This document shows, piece by piece, positions 1 through 8,500 of a DNA stretch of 64,000 nt. The stretch lies in NCBI GenBank assembly GCA_963771715.1, contig CAVYUQ010000004.1:51218-115217 (forward strand). Direction: 5' to 3'. The translations under genes and the position numbers were made by a program. Numbering within the stretch: position 1 is the stretch's first letter; each line of letters begins with the position of its first letter. The DNA is from JACVRW01 sp963771715 (GTDB lineage: Bacteria; Actinomycetota; Thermoleophilia; Solirubrobacterales; Thermoleophilaceae). The notes under the pieces were generated by a model, which had not been told where the DNA came from, made no database searches, and saw nothing but the letters and a program-made list of their open reading frames with translations.

Positions 1-1918
1 ACAGCACGAACGCCTCACAGGCGAGCGCGTCGTAGAGGCGGTTCGCGACGAACCCCCGCGCGCGCATGTCGTCCCAATGGTCGGCAAGCAGGATCCCGCA
101 CGAGGAGTAGAGCCGCCGCAGCTCATCGAGCGACACTCGCTCGGCTCGCGCGTGCCGAGACGCCAGCCGCGCCCAGCCGCGACCGTAGAGCGCTGGCTCG
201 AGGCCCGCCGAGAGGGCGTCCCACACCACGCGCCGGAACACCCCCCGCCAGTTGCCGACGAACAGCAGCTCATGCGCGACCGACTCGTCCGGCTCGGGGA
301 AGAAGGCCTCGGGGTCAGTGAACTGCGGCATCACCTCCACCGGCGCCTCGAGGACGCGACTCAGGCGCGCGGCCTCGGGACGCGAGGCAACGAGGACGCA
401 GTCGTAGCGGTCGAGCTCGGCCGGGGACACCGCGTCCGGATGGCTGATCCGCCATACGAGATTCAGCTGCCCGGGGAGCGGGTCGGGCAGCTCCCAGCCC
501 TGGATCGCGAGGGCCGCGTCGAGGCAGGCGCCTGCCGGGTCCCCTGCGCTCGAGCGCTGCTCGAGCAGCGCCGTGTGCCCCAGCCCGGCGAGCCGGCGGC
601 AGAGCGAGGCCGCCAGCATCGCGTCGCCTCCGGGGCGAGCCGTCCGCACGCATACCGACGGCCGCTCGATCGTGGCGAGCAGAGCCTCGCGCAGCGCGCC
701 GGGCTCGCGCGTCGCGCGCGCCAGGTCGACTTCGAGCCGCGCGGCGAAGCGCTCGCCGGAACACAGCCAGTCGGCCGCCAGTGAGCCGCCTTCGAGCACG
801 AGGCGGACGTCCGGATCGCCGGCGTGCTCCCATCCGAGCGCCGCGCACTGGTGGGCCAGCGAGGCGAGCTCGGGCGCCAGCGAGACCCGAAGGGCGCGCC
901 GGCCACCGAGCAGCAGCCCACGAAGAGCCCGCCTGCGCAATGCCGGGCCCTGGCGGCGCAGCAGCTCGTGAAGGTCGCCCTCGCCGGCGGCGCTCACGGC
1001 CGGCTCGATCCGGATCTCGGTCGACCGCGCCGTCCTCAGCCCCCTCGCCTCGACTTTGAGGCTGAGCTCGGCGCCTCGGAGCGAGCCCCGATAGCCGCGG
1101 AAGGCCTCGGCCTCGACCGCGCCATGTCGGATGGCCACGCACGACCCGCCCGGGAAGTCGCCGCCGTCGGGATCCGCGGACAGGCGCGGAACGCCGCTGG
1201 TCCAGTCGAGCCGCCAGCCGCCGGGGCCCGCTGCGACCACCCCCACCCCCTGGTCCTCGGAGAGCGGCCCCAAGAGCCGGTCGAGCCAATCGGGCGAGAC
1301 GGGCGCTGCGTTTGACACGACCACGATCACGTTCCCGCCGGCTCGCCCGACCGCCGCGGCGAGCGATTCGCCGGGCGCGCCGAGGTCGGGGACGAGCCGA
1401 AAGCGCCGCCCGCCGCCACGGCTTCGCCGCCAGGTGCGCAGCGCCAGCGGGAGATTGCGCGGCGAGCAGTGGAGCAGCACGTCCACGCGGGCTTCGGGGC
1501 GGGCGGGGGGCGGGGTGTGCGGCCGCGGGCGGGTGGGCCGCGCTCGTCGAGCAAGCCGGCCACGCCCCATAAGCCTGCGACTCGCCGAAGCGAGGCGCGC
1601 TGCGAGCCCCCGCTCCAGCGCATCCGCGCGCCGCGCGGCGCGGTAATAACCGGCGCGCTCGTGTTCGAGGGCCGTCGCCTCGGGGGTGCGTGCCCGTCGT
1701 GGCTGCCGTCTGCCGACGCGTGACAACAGGTCCCATGACCTGCTGCCGGCGATGGCGGCGCTCAAGCGCCGCGCCGCGCCGGCCCCGGCATGGAGCTCGG
1801 GCAGCCGACGCTCGAGAGCCAGGCGGCGAGCCCTGAACGTCTCGATTGCCTCCTCCGCGCGGACCCGCTGCTCGATGGACAGCCGCTCGCGCTCGGCCGC
1901 CTCCCGCAGCTCGTTCAA
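1..1918 (-). CDS. glycosyltransferase, CgeB-like C-terminal domain (partial, runs off left edge)
   Basis: Open on the complement from 1918 to the window edge, about 639 codons, C-terminus missing. The first ~60 residues are charged and helical. Next comes a GT2-like segment (VDVLLHCSPRNLPLALRTW, then VIVVVSNAAPVSPDWLDRL). The visible C-terminal part reads LLFVGNWRGVFRRVVWDAL and later HWDDMRARGFVANRLYDAL, typical of CgeB/Glyco_trans_1_2 glycosyltransferases, where the Glu/Asp-rich donor site follows. The proposed start is a TTG whose last bases form TTGA with the stop of the upstream sulfotransferase gene, implying coupled translation; downstream starts are possible. It likely adds a sugar to the surface glycan; donor and acceptor cannot be told. 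Confidence 0.75.
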   Translation of the reverse strand, partial: MNELREAAERERLSIEQRVRAEEAIETFRARRLALERRLPELHAGAGAARRLSAAIAGSRSWDLLSRVGRRQPRRARTPEATALEHERAGYYRAARRADALERGLAARLASASRRLMGRGRLARRARPTRPRPHTPPPARPEARVDVLLHCSPRNLPLALRTWRRSRGGGRRFRLVPDLGAPGESLAAAVGRAGGNVIVVVSNAAPVSPDWLDRLLGPLSEDQGVGVVAAGPGGWRLDWTSGVPRLSADPDGGDFPGGSCVAIRHGAVEAEAFRGYRGSLRGAELSLKVEARGLRTARSTEIRIEPAVSAAGEGDLHELLRRQGPALRRRALRGLLLGGRRALRVSLAPELASLAHQCAALGWEHAGDPDVRLVLEGGSLAADWLCSGERFAARLEVDLARATREPGALREALLATIERPSVCVRTARPGGDAMLAASLCRRLAGLGHTALLEQRSSAGDPAGACLDAALAIQGWELPDPLPGQLNLVWRISHPDAVSPAELDRYDCVLVASRPEAARLSRVLEAPVEVMPQFTDPEAFFPEPDESVAHELLFVGNWRGVFRRVVWDALSAGLEPALYGRGWARLASRHARAERVSLDELRRLYSSCGILLADHWDDMRARGFVANRLYDALACEAFVL

Positions 1919-3639
1919 CGGGTCGTGGCCGGCGAGACCTTGGCAGCGCCCGCCGAGCCGACCCGGCTGTGAATCTCTGCGGCGACCTCGTCGAGCGGAC
2001 CGGGCCTGTCCGCGGCCTCCTGCTCGAGGGCGGCGTAGAGCTCGCGCACGTCGGGCGGGAGCTCGCTCTCCGCCGACTCGGGCTTCGCGCGGTGGTGCCA
2101 GAGCCGCCCGTCGATCTCCCGCTCCACCTTCTCCACCACGTGCTCCCGGCGCGCGTCGTCGGGCAGCCTCAGGAACCGCGCAAGCCGCTCGAGCTCGGTC
2201 TGCCACGAGCTGAACCAGCGCTCGTACGACACCACGATCCGTGGGCGTCCGCGCGTGCCCGCGATCGCCGCGGCGCTGTAGCGCAGCCAGAGCGCGAGGG
2301 CCTCGTCGCGCTGCATGCCGTCGCGCCGGTTAAGCGAGGCGGCGACGTCGAGCGGGTGGCGGACGCAGATCACGTGCGCGAGGTTCGGGATCAGGAGCTG
2401 CCAGAACGGCAGGGTCAGGGAGCTGCGCGGGTCTTTCCAGCCCCACAGCGTCGACCGCCCGAACGAGCTGGAGAGGAGCTCGCTCGCCGTGCGGCGTAGA
2501 GGAGCCAGCGCAGCCTCTGACTCCCAGCCCGGCGGTGGCGGGATCGCCTCGCGCCACCCCTCTCCCTCCCGGACGGGTCGTTCGCTTATCGAGGCGAGCA
2601 GCTTGTCGTTAAAGCGCACCAGCTCCTCGTGCTCCCAGAAGCCGGCTGGGTTCTGCCCCGGCTGTGCGGGCATCAGCTCGTCCTCCCGGCCCAGGTGGAC
2701 CCCGAGCAGGTCGAGGACGTTCGTGGTGAGCGAGGTGCCGCTCCTCGGCGCACCGATCACGCAGACGGCTCGCGAGTCGTCCAGATCCGCGCCGCCCGGG
2801 ACGCTGGGCGCCGGGCGAGAGCGGCGGTGGAGCTCCGCCGCGAACCGCTCGACCGCCGCCTCGAAGTGCGCGTGGAGCTCCGCGTCGATCTCGTTGTGGG
2901 CCGCCACCAGCTCACGAGTCTCGGGATCGAGCGGCTCCGGCTCGCGCACGTTGAGACGGTGCACGGCCAGGTTGTCCCAGCCGAAGCTGCTCGCGAAGAG
3001 CTGCAGCGACTGCTCGTAGCGCTCCTGCACCCCTACCACGTATTGGCGGGTGAGCAGGTCGAGCGCCCGCTCCTTGAGCCCGACGGCCTCGTCAGGCTGG
3101 CCGACCCAGTAGCCCAGGGCGTCTCCCTCGTCCCATGGTTTCAGCACGCTCCGCGTCTGGCCGTTGAAGAACTCCGTGAAGGCGTGCATCGGCGACGACG
3201 ACGGCCCCCCGCCGCCGAGGTTCAGGTAGATGTCGGCCAGGCTCCAGTTGCGCCGGACCAGCTCGTCGCCCACGTCCCGCTCCCACGCCGGGCGGTCGTC
3301 GCGCGTGGCCTGCCACTTGAAGAAGCTGTAGAGCGAGGCCACCCGGTCGACCGGGTCACGGAGGAGAGACACCACCCGAAAGGGGCGATCGACGAAGCGC
3401 GTTAGGCAGTTCGCGCTGTGCGAGGCCACCAGCCGCATGCGCTCCCTGCGCTCGGGGTCGAGTGTCCGGTACCACTCGCGGTACTCCGCCGGCACGCGCG
3501 GCGGCGGCGCCTCCGTCTGCTCGTTCCCCCTGTAGAGCAGCTCGGCCTCCCCTCGCGCGTAGTTGGCGAGCATGGCCTTTCGCAGCGAGGTCCCCGCCGT
3601 CTTCGGCATGTGCTGGAAGATGACGAGCTCCCGCGGCAT
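1915..3639 (-). CDS. two-domain sulfotransferase
   Basis: 574 residues with two complete sulfotransferase-like domains. Domain 1 (about 1-275) has the PAPS 5'-phosphosulfate loop FQHMPKTAGTSLRKAM and the 3'-phosphate site VVSLLRDPVDRVASLYSFF, as in carbohydrate sulfotransferase-2 families. Domain 2 (about 290-574) has VIGAPRSGTSLTTNVLDLL and ICVRHPLDVAASLNRR. PAPS-dependent transfer of sulfate to a sugar hydroxyl is the expected role. Start: an ATG seven bases after GATAAT on the complement, so probably leaderless; earlier in-frame codons would run into the divergent DegT gene. It is the first gene of a leftward pair with the CgeB-like glycosyltransferase. Two different sulfotransferase domains in one chain is unusual. 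Confidence 0.85.
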   Translation of the reverse strand: MPRELVIFQHMPKTAGTSLRKAMLANYARGEAELLYRGNEQTEAPPPRVPAEYREWYRTLDPERRERMRLVASHSANCLTRFVDRPFRVVSLLRDPVDRVASLYSFFKWQATRDDRPAWERDVGDELVRRNWSLADIYLNLGGGGPSSSPMHAFTEFFNGQTRSVLKPWDEGDALGYWVGQPDEAVGLKERALDLLTRQYVVGVQERYEQSLQLFASSFGWDNLAVHRLNVREPEPLDPETRELVAAHNEIDAELHAHFEAAVERFAAELHRRSRPAPSVPGGADLDDSRAVCVIGAPRSGTSLTTNVLDLLGVHLGREDELMPAQPGQNPAGFWEHEELVRFNDKLLASISERPVREGEGWREAIPPPPGWESEAALAPLRRTASELLSSSFGRSTLWGWKDPRSSLTLPFWQLLIPNLAHVICVRHPLDVAASLNRRDGMQRDEALALWLRYSAAAIAGTRGRPRIVVSYERWFSSWQTELERLARFLRLPDDARREHVVEKVEREIDGRLWHHRAKPESAESELPPDVRELYAALEQEAADRPGPLDEVAAEIHSRVGSAGAAKVSPATTR

Positions 3640-3661
3640 TGCGCTGATTATCCTCACCAGG
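3640..3661. promoter_or_regulatory. 22-bp bidirectional promoter with overlapping -10 elements
   Basis: The whole gap between the divergent sulfotransferase and aminotransferase genes is 22 bp. The + strand reads TATCCT (3649-3654), seven bases, ATG. The complement reads GATAAT (3652-3647), seven bases, ATG. The two hexamers share four base pairs. This spacing puts both transcription starts at or next to the A of the start codon. Confidence 0.6.
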
Positions 3662-4870
3662 ATGCGGACGGAGGACCGAGGGGTGCGGGCTCGCCCAGGG
3701 GTGCGGGCTCGCCGAGACGAGCTCCTGGATTTCACCCGGCCAGAACTCGACGATGAGACCATCGCCGAGGCGCTGGCGTGCCTGCGCTCAGGATGGGTGG
3801 TGTCGGGCCCGAGGGTGCGAGCCTTCGAGGGTCTGCTCGCCGACCGGGTGAGGGCTCCCCACGTGCGCTGCCTGTCGGGCTGCACCGGCGCGCTCCTCCT
3901 GGCCCTCAGGCTGCTGGGCATCGGGCGCGGCGACGAGGTGCTCGTGCCCACCCTAACCTTCGCCGCCTGCGCCAACGTGGTGGAGCAGCTCGGGGCCGTT
4001 CCGGTGCTCGTGGACAGCGAGCCCGACACCGGCCTGGTGGACCTGGACGATGCCGGGCGGCGGGTCACGCCTCGAACCCGTGCCCTAATCGCGGTGCATC
4101 TGGGTGGGCGCCCCATCGACATGGGCCGCCTCAAGTCGATGCGGGAGACGCACGGCCTCGCAATCGTCGAGGACGCCGCCCACGCGATCGGCGCGGAGTG
4201 GGGCGGGCGTCCGATCGGGGGCCACGGGAACCTCACGGCGTTCTCGTTCCACGCCACGAAGAACATCACGACGATCGAGGGCGGCGCCCTCGCCCTCGCA
4301 GACGAGAGCGACGCCGAGCGAGTGCGCCGGCTCGCGGTGCAGGGACTGGACCGCTCCTCTTGGGACCGGCACGCCTCGCAGGGGCCCGCCGAGTACGAGC
4401 TGGACGAGCCGGGCTACAAGCTCGGCATGACGGACGTGAGTGCGGCAATCGGGATCTCCCAACTGGCCCGGCTCGACGAGTGGATCGACCGCCGCGAGGC
4501 GCTCGCCGCCCGCTACGACGACGCCCTCGCGGAGCTTCCGCTCGACCTGGAGCCGCCGGTCCCGCCCGGCGTTCGCCACGCGCGCCATCTCTACGCCGTG
4601 CGCGTGAGGCCGGATGCGCCGCTATCCCGCGACGAGCTGGCGGCCGAGCTCGCCGACCGGAACATCGGGACGAGCGTCCACTTCAAGCCGCTCCACCGCT
4701 TCCGCTACTACGCCTCGCGCTACGGCCTGGCGGACGGCGACTACCCGGTCGCGTCCGACTACGCCGCCCGGACGATCAGCCTGCCGCTGTACCCCGGCAT
4801 GACCGAGTCCGACCAGGAGGACGTCGTGGCCGAGATGCGGGCAGCCCTGCTGCCGCTCGGGCCGCTGTAG
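3662..4870 (+). CDS. DegT/DnrJ/EryC1/StrS family sugar aminotransferase
   Basis: 402 residues. PLP-dependent aminotransferase that would form an amino sugar on a nucleotide-linked keto sugar. The PLP lysine is K200 in SFHATKNITTIEGGALAL. Upstream VEDAAHAIGAEW and the C-terminal TSVHFKPLHRFRYY segment are typical of the family. ATG 3662 is chosen because TATCCT lies seven bases before it; the N-terminus up to DELLDFTRPELDDETI is longer than usual and contains a duplicated GVRAR(P/R) unit, so a GTG start a few codons later is also possible. It is transcribed away from the sulfotransferase and ends 12 bases from the convergent flippase gene. It probably supplies an amino sugar donor to the neighbouring GTs. 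Confidence 0.9.
   Translation: MRTEDRGVRARPGVRARRDELLDFTRPELDDETIAEALACLRSGWVVSGPRVRAFEGLLADRVRAPHVRCLSGCTGALLLALRLLGIGRGDEVLVPTLTFAACANVVEQLGAVPVLVDSEPDTGLVDLDDAGRRVTPRTRALIAVHLGGRPIDMGRLKSMRETHGLAIVEDAAHAIGAEWGGRPIGGHGNLTAFSFHATKNITTIEGGALALADESDAERVRRLAVQGLDRSSWDRHASQGPAEYELDEPGYKLGMTDVSAAIGISQLARLDEWIDRREALAARYDDALAELPLDLEPPVPPGVRHARHLYAVRVRPDAPLSRDELAAELADRNIGTSVHFKPLHRFRYYASRYGLADGDYPVASDYAARTISLPLYPGMTESDQEDVVAEMRAALLPLGPL
3679..3713 (+). repeat. 17-bp direct repeat, two copies, inside the aminotransferase start
   Basis: AGGGGTGCGGGCTCGCC occurs at 3679-3695 and 3697-3713, an 18-bp period, so it adds six in-frame residues (GVRARP, GVRARR). It lies before the conserved domain and may be a slippage duplication. 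Confidence 0.8.
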
Positions 4871-4882
4871 CGCGCGGGATCC

Positions 4883-6838
4883 TCAGAGCGCGCTCGGGAC
4901 GTCGCCGGGCACCGCGGCCAACGGCGGCTCGGGGGCCTTCTCGGCCGGCTCGCTCCCCCAGGACGAGGGCGGCTCGAAGCGGAGCCGTTCCATCGTCTGG
5001 ATGAGAGCCTGGATGTCCGTCGCCGGGATCCCGGCCGCCACCAGGCGGCGCGTCCGCGCCTCGCGCTCGTACGGCGGCTCGTCGCTCGTCAACAGCGCTC
5101 CCAGCCACAGGTCGCGCTCCCTGTGACCGCCGCGGAGGCCCACCAGCCCCCGCAGCAGCGCCACCAGCCGGCGGACAACGTCGCCGGCGTCCATGCCGGT
5201 CGCCGCCGCGACCTCCGCGGGCGACGCGCCGTCGCGCGCCAGCGACCTCAGCAGCGCTCGATCCTGCTGCGCGAGGCTTTCGAGCTTGCCGGTCATGTCG
5301 GTCGCGATCCCGCTCGGGTCCACGGCCCGTCTGGCCACCTCGAAGCCCTGGCGGAACTCCGCCCGTGAAACCACGCCGGTCGCGAGCAGGAGCGCTGGAT
5401 ACGCCGCCAGCGCGACGACGGGGCCGACCGCGGTCCATACGCCCCCGAGGCCCTCGAAGACGAGCGCGGCGACCACGCAGGCGGCTGCGGCGGCGGCAGC
5501 CACCAGAATCCGGCGCCACTCGAACGGGGCATAGCCGGCCCGGTGCGCGAGGAGCAGCAAGCCCGCCGAGCCTGCCCCGAAGCCAACGGTCGGAGCCAGG
5601 GCCGCGCCATACGCCCCGAACGGTGGGGTGAGCGCGAAAGCCGCCACCAGGAAGGCGACCGCAGACACGATCGCCATGCGCGGATAGGCGCGGCGCCGGC
5701 GAGGCATCCGCACGCCGCGATATATGACGATGAACGCGCCAGAGGCGAGAAAGGCGAGACCGAGCAGCGGGATCAGCGGCGCCGCGTCCCGGTACTCCGG
5801 ACCGGCGAGGCGGATCAGCGCGTCCGCGGCGACGATCAGGGCGAGCAGGGCCCCGAAGGAGAGCAGCGCGAAGTAGGTGGTGGTGAGGCCGGCGAGCCGA
5901 CTCTGTCCCGCGCTGTCCTCGGCCGCCGCGAACAGCGGCGTCATTCGAAGCGGCGCCCAGGCCATGAGGAAGGCGGACACGAGGTAGGACAGGCCTCCGC
6001 CGATTCTCGACGCCGCGCGGTACAGGCCGACGTCCGAATGCGAAGCGAACTGCGAGAGGATCAGAAGGTCGACGTTCTGGATGATCCAGAAGGCCGCGAC
6101 GATCGGGATGAACATGCCGCCGAGGGCCAGCATGCCCCGAACGTCCTCGCGGCTGAAGGTGAAGGCAAAGCTGCGCCGCGATGCGACCAGCCCGAGCAGC
6201 GCGGTCAGCGCCGTTCCGCCCGCGGTTCCCACGAGCACGCCCGACACCCCGTGTCCCTCGATCACCAGGGGCAGCGAGATGCCGAGCACGATCAGCGGAC
6301 GAGCGGTGTTCAGCGCCGCGAAGGTGAGTGGGCGCAACTCGAGGCGCGGAACGTTGACCACGAAGCGCCAAACCGCGCCGGCGGCGCCGGACGCGGCCAC
6401 GAGCAGGACGAGCGACGCCTCCCCGGAGTCCCCGAGGAAGACGGATGCGAGCGGGCGGGCGAGCGCCGCGATCAGCGCGGTCGCGACTGCCACGATCGCG
6501 AGGGTCAGGATGAGGGCGGTGCCCAGCGCGCGCCGCTTCTCCGACTCCGTGCGGCGCGGAGCTGCCTCGTCGACCTCCCCCTCATCGCTCGCACCGAAGG
6601 CCCAGCTCAGCGCCCCCTGCAGCACGCCCAGGTTGTAGAGGACGGTGAGGAGCGCGGCCGCCACGAGGGCAAGGCCGAGCTTCCCGAACTCGCTCGGCGA
6701 CAGGTACCGCGTCAGGACGCCGAGATTCACGAGCTGAAGCACGATGCCGACGCCGAAGCTGGCGGCGTAGATCGCGGTGTGCCGACCGAGCGCCGCGGCC
6801 ACCGCCGTCGACAGGTCGACGTGCCGCCTTGAGCTCAC
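4883..6838 (-). CDS. polysaccharide flippase (Wzx/MATE-like) with cytoplasmic C-terminal extension
   Basis: 651 residues. About 12-14 hydrophobic helices cover residues ~15-500, beginning AAALGRHTAIYAASFGVG and LVNLGVLTRYLSPSEFGKLG, the entry typical of oligosaccharide flippases. It probably moves a lipid-linked glycan across the membrane. The last ~130 residues are soluble and contain an Ala-rich helix-turn-helix-like stretch (DGASPAEVAAATGMDAGDVV), an extra over ordinary Wzx. The GTG start overlaps the TGA of the upstream sulfotransferase-hydrolase gene (GTGA). It is the last gene of a leftward run 11224 to 4883. Confidence 0.88.
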   Translation of the reverse strand: MSSRRHVDLSTAVAAALGRHTAIYAASFGVGIVLQLVNLGVLTRYLSPSEFGKLGLALVAAALLTVLYNLGVLQGALSWAFGASDEGEVDEAAPRRTESEKRRALGTALILTLAIVAVATALIAALARPLASVFLGDSGEASLVLLVAASGAAGAVWRFVVNVPRLELRPLTFAALNTARPLIVLGISLPLVIEGHGVSGVLVGTAGGTALTALLGLVASRRSFAFTFSREDVRGMLALGGMFIPIVAAFWIIQNVDLLILSQFASHSDVGLYRAASRIGGGLSYLVSAFLMAWAPLRMTPLFAAAEDSAGQSRLAGLTTTYFALLSFGALLALIVAADALIRLAGPEYRDAAPLIPLLGLAFLASGAFIVIYRGVRMPRRRRAYPRMAIVSAVAFLVAAFALTPPFGAYGAALAPTVGFGAGSAGLLLLAHRAGYAPFEWRRILVAAAAAAACVVAALVFEGLGGVWTAVGPVVALAAYPALLLATGVVSRAEFRQGFEVARRAVDPSGIATDMTGKLESLAQQDRALLRSLARDGASPAEVAAATGMDAGDVVRRLVALLRGLVGLRGGHRERDLWLGALLTSDEPPYEREARTRRLVAAGIPATDIQALIQTMERLRFEPPSSWGSEPAEKAPEPPLAAVPGDVPSAL

Positions 6839-8491
6839 GAATACGACCCGAGCTCCGGCAGCAGCGTCCTCTGCATGTAGGCGAAGAACGGCAGCTTCGC
6901 CCAGGAGTGGGCGCCGTAATCCTGGATCTCGAGGTGGCAGGTGAGCGTGGGGTGGTCGCGCAGCACGTGCTGGAACCACTCGGCATCGCGGACGACGAGG
7001 TCGTCCGGGGACGCGAAGAGGTGGATGTTCGCCTCGTGCGTGGCTCGCTGGGCCGCTCGCCATACCAAGCGGTCGTAGAACAGGGCGGCCTCGGGATCCG
7101 CGCCCACGCCGGTCCGCTCGAGCAGCGCGCGGCGCATGCCGGCAGCGTCCGCCGATGGGGCGACGGCGCGTTCGAGCCGGAGAACCCAGCCGGCCGCGCG
7201 GATCGGAGGAGCGCCGGCGAAGATCCAGCCGGCCCTCACCTTCAGGCCCACATACAGCGCCGCGAGCGACGCTGCGCTGACCCCGTATGTGATCACGTTC
7301 GCGCTCCGCCACTCGGAGGCGCTTTGCCTCGCGCATGACGAGCTCGATCGCCGTTCGGGCGCCCGCGAGGCCGCAGTGGGGCCCAAAATACCCGTCCCGG
7401 TCGATGCCGATGAACATCCGGTGTGCGCGAAGCGTCCCGACGCGCTTTCGCATCTCGACCGGTGGCCCGGCCGCCTCCAGAGTCAAACCGGCAAATGTCA
7501 CGAGCATGTGCGTTGCGCCCTCCACCTCGTCCAGCGTGTAGGGCAGCGTGACCGCGCCCTCGTAGGCGTCGCTGGTCTCGAACGGAACGCTGCCGTTCGC
7601 CTTGGGCGCGCTGAGCGGGTCTCCGGAGTAGCTATCACCGAGCTCGGGCGCCCACCACACGCCCGTGGCCGCCAGCTGCGCCAGCCGTTCCTCGTACACC
7701 GTCGTGATCCGCTCGGCCTCCGCGGCGGACAGCCCGTCTCGCCATATCCCGATCCCCGCGCGATCAGCGTCCAGCTCGGACTCGAGCCGCTCCCTCATCG
7801 CGGGCTCCTCGTCGAGTGCCAGGAAGTCGAGAAGTGCGCTCCAGGTGGCTTCCGGCTTCCGCACCGCGAGATCGTCGATCCGAAGCATCAGTACGCGTCC
7901 TTCCGGGAGCCGCGAGATCTGCCTGTCGACCTGTCTCACACGGTTGACCCACCAGGCGAGGGCGCGGTCGAAGTCGAATCCCTCCACCTGGCCGGCCACG
8001 TCCGCGGCCACGTCGCGGCCGTCGCGGACGCAGTGGATGAGCCGCATCTCGGGAAACATGCGCAGGAGGGCCCGCCCGCTGATGGCACACGCGGCCGAGG
8101 CCTCGACCCAGCTCGGCTTGCGCGCCCGCTCCGCCACCGGGTCAAGGACGGCGCGGACCAGCCCCCTCGCGGCCCGGAGTGGATCCTCGCGCGCCACGCG
8201 CTCGAACTGCCCCAGAGCGGCCTCGAGCGTCTCTTCGCTGACAAGGGTGTCGAGTCCCATCTGGCGGCCGGATTCATCCGTCCACCGGAACCACGCCGTG
8301 CGCACGCGACCCACGAGCTCAGCCGCGGAGAAGCGTCCCTCCAGGAAGCCCGGCAGGCCGCCGGGAACCGCGTGAAACCGCGCCGGGATGGGCACCTCGG
8401 CGTAGCGGGAGTGCGCGCCGACAAGCCGGCCAACGCTGGGAGCGCCGCTGCCGCCCGCGCCCCCCACGAAGACGGGATCCGGGAATGTCAC
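6835..8491 (-). pseudogene. sulfotransferase fused to alpha/beta-hydrolase-like domain, one frameshift
   Basis: Starts ATG 8491 (TFPDPVFVGGAGGSGAPS) and reads through a sulfotransferase domain with the 3'-phosphate site IHCVRDGRDVAADVAG. A second domain follows (HRMFIGIDRDGYFGPHCGL). The frame breaks near 7295-7300; one surplus base restores NVITYGVSAASLAALYVGLK, a serine nucleophile elbow (GVSAAS) of an alpha/beta-hydrolase-like fold, ending LLPELGSYS and TGA at 6835. Because the break lies inside this domain, one gene of ~551 residues is most likely. The phosphosulfate loop is degenerate compared with the paralogue at 23125 (GGSGRSGTT). Nine bases separate it from the acyl-AMP ligase stop. 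Possible roles: glycan sulfation plus acyl transfer or hydrolysis. Indel error or true mutation cannot be told apart. Confidence 0.7.
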
Positions 8492-8500
8492 GCGAAGCGA

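Noticed and set aside
315..1736. 473-codon open frame on the complement at the left end
   Set aside because: Arg-rich composition; the overlapping frame from 1918 has clear glycosyltransferase motifs.
4776..6371. Long antisense-like open frames over the flippase and aminotransferase
   Set aside because: High-GC DNA gives long stop-free shadow frames; these are Arg/Gly/Ala-rich with no motif.
4883..8491. A single 1202-codon open frame joining sulfotransferase and flippase
   Set aside because: Residues between about 7295 and 6838 in that frame are Arg/Pro-rich nonsense, while another frame there encodes a conserved hydrolase-like segment. It is two genes plus a frameshift.
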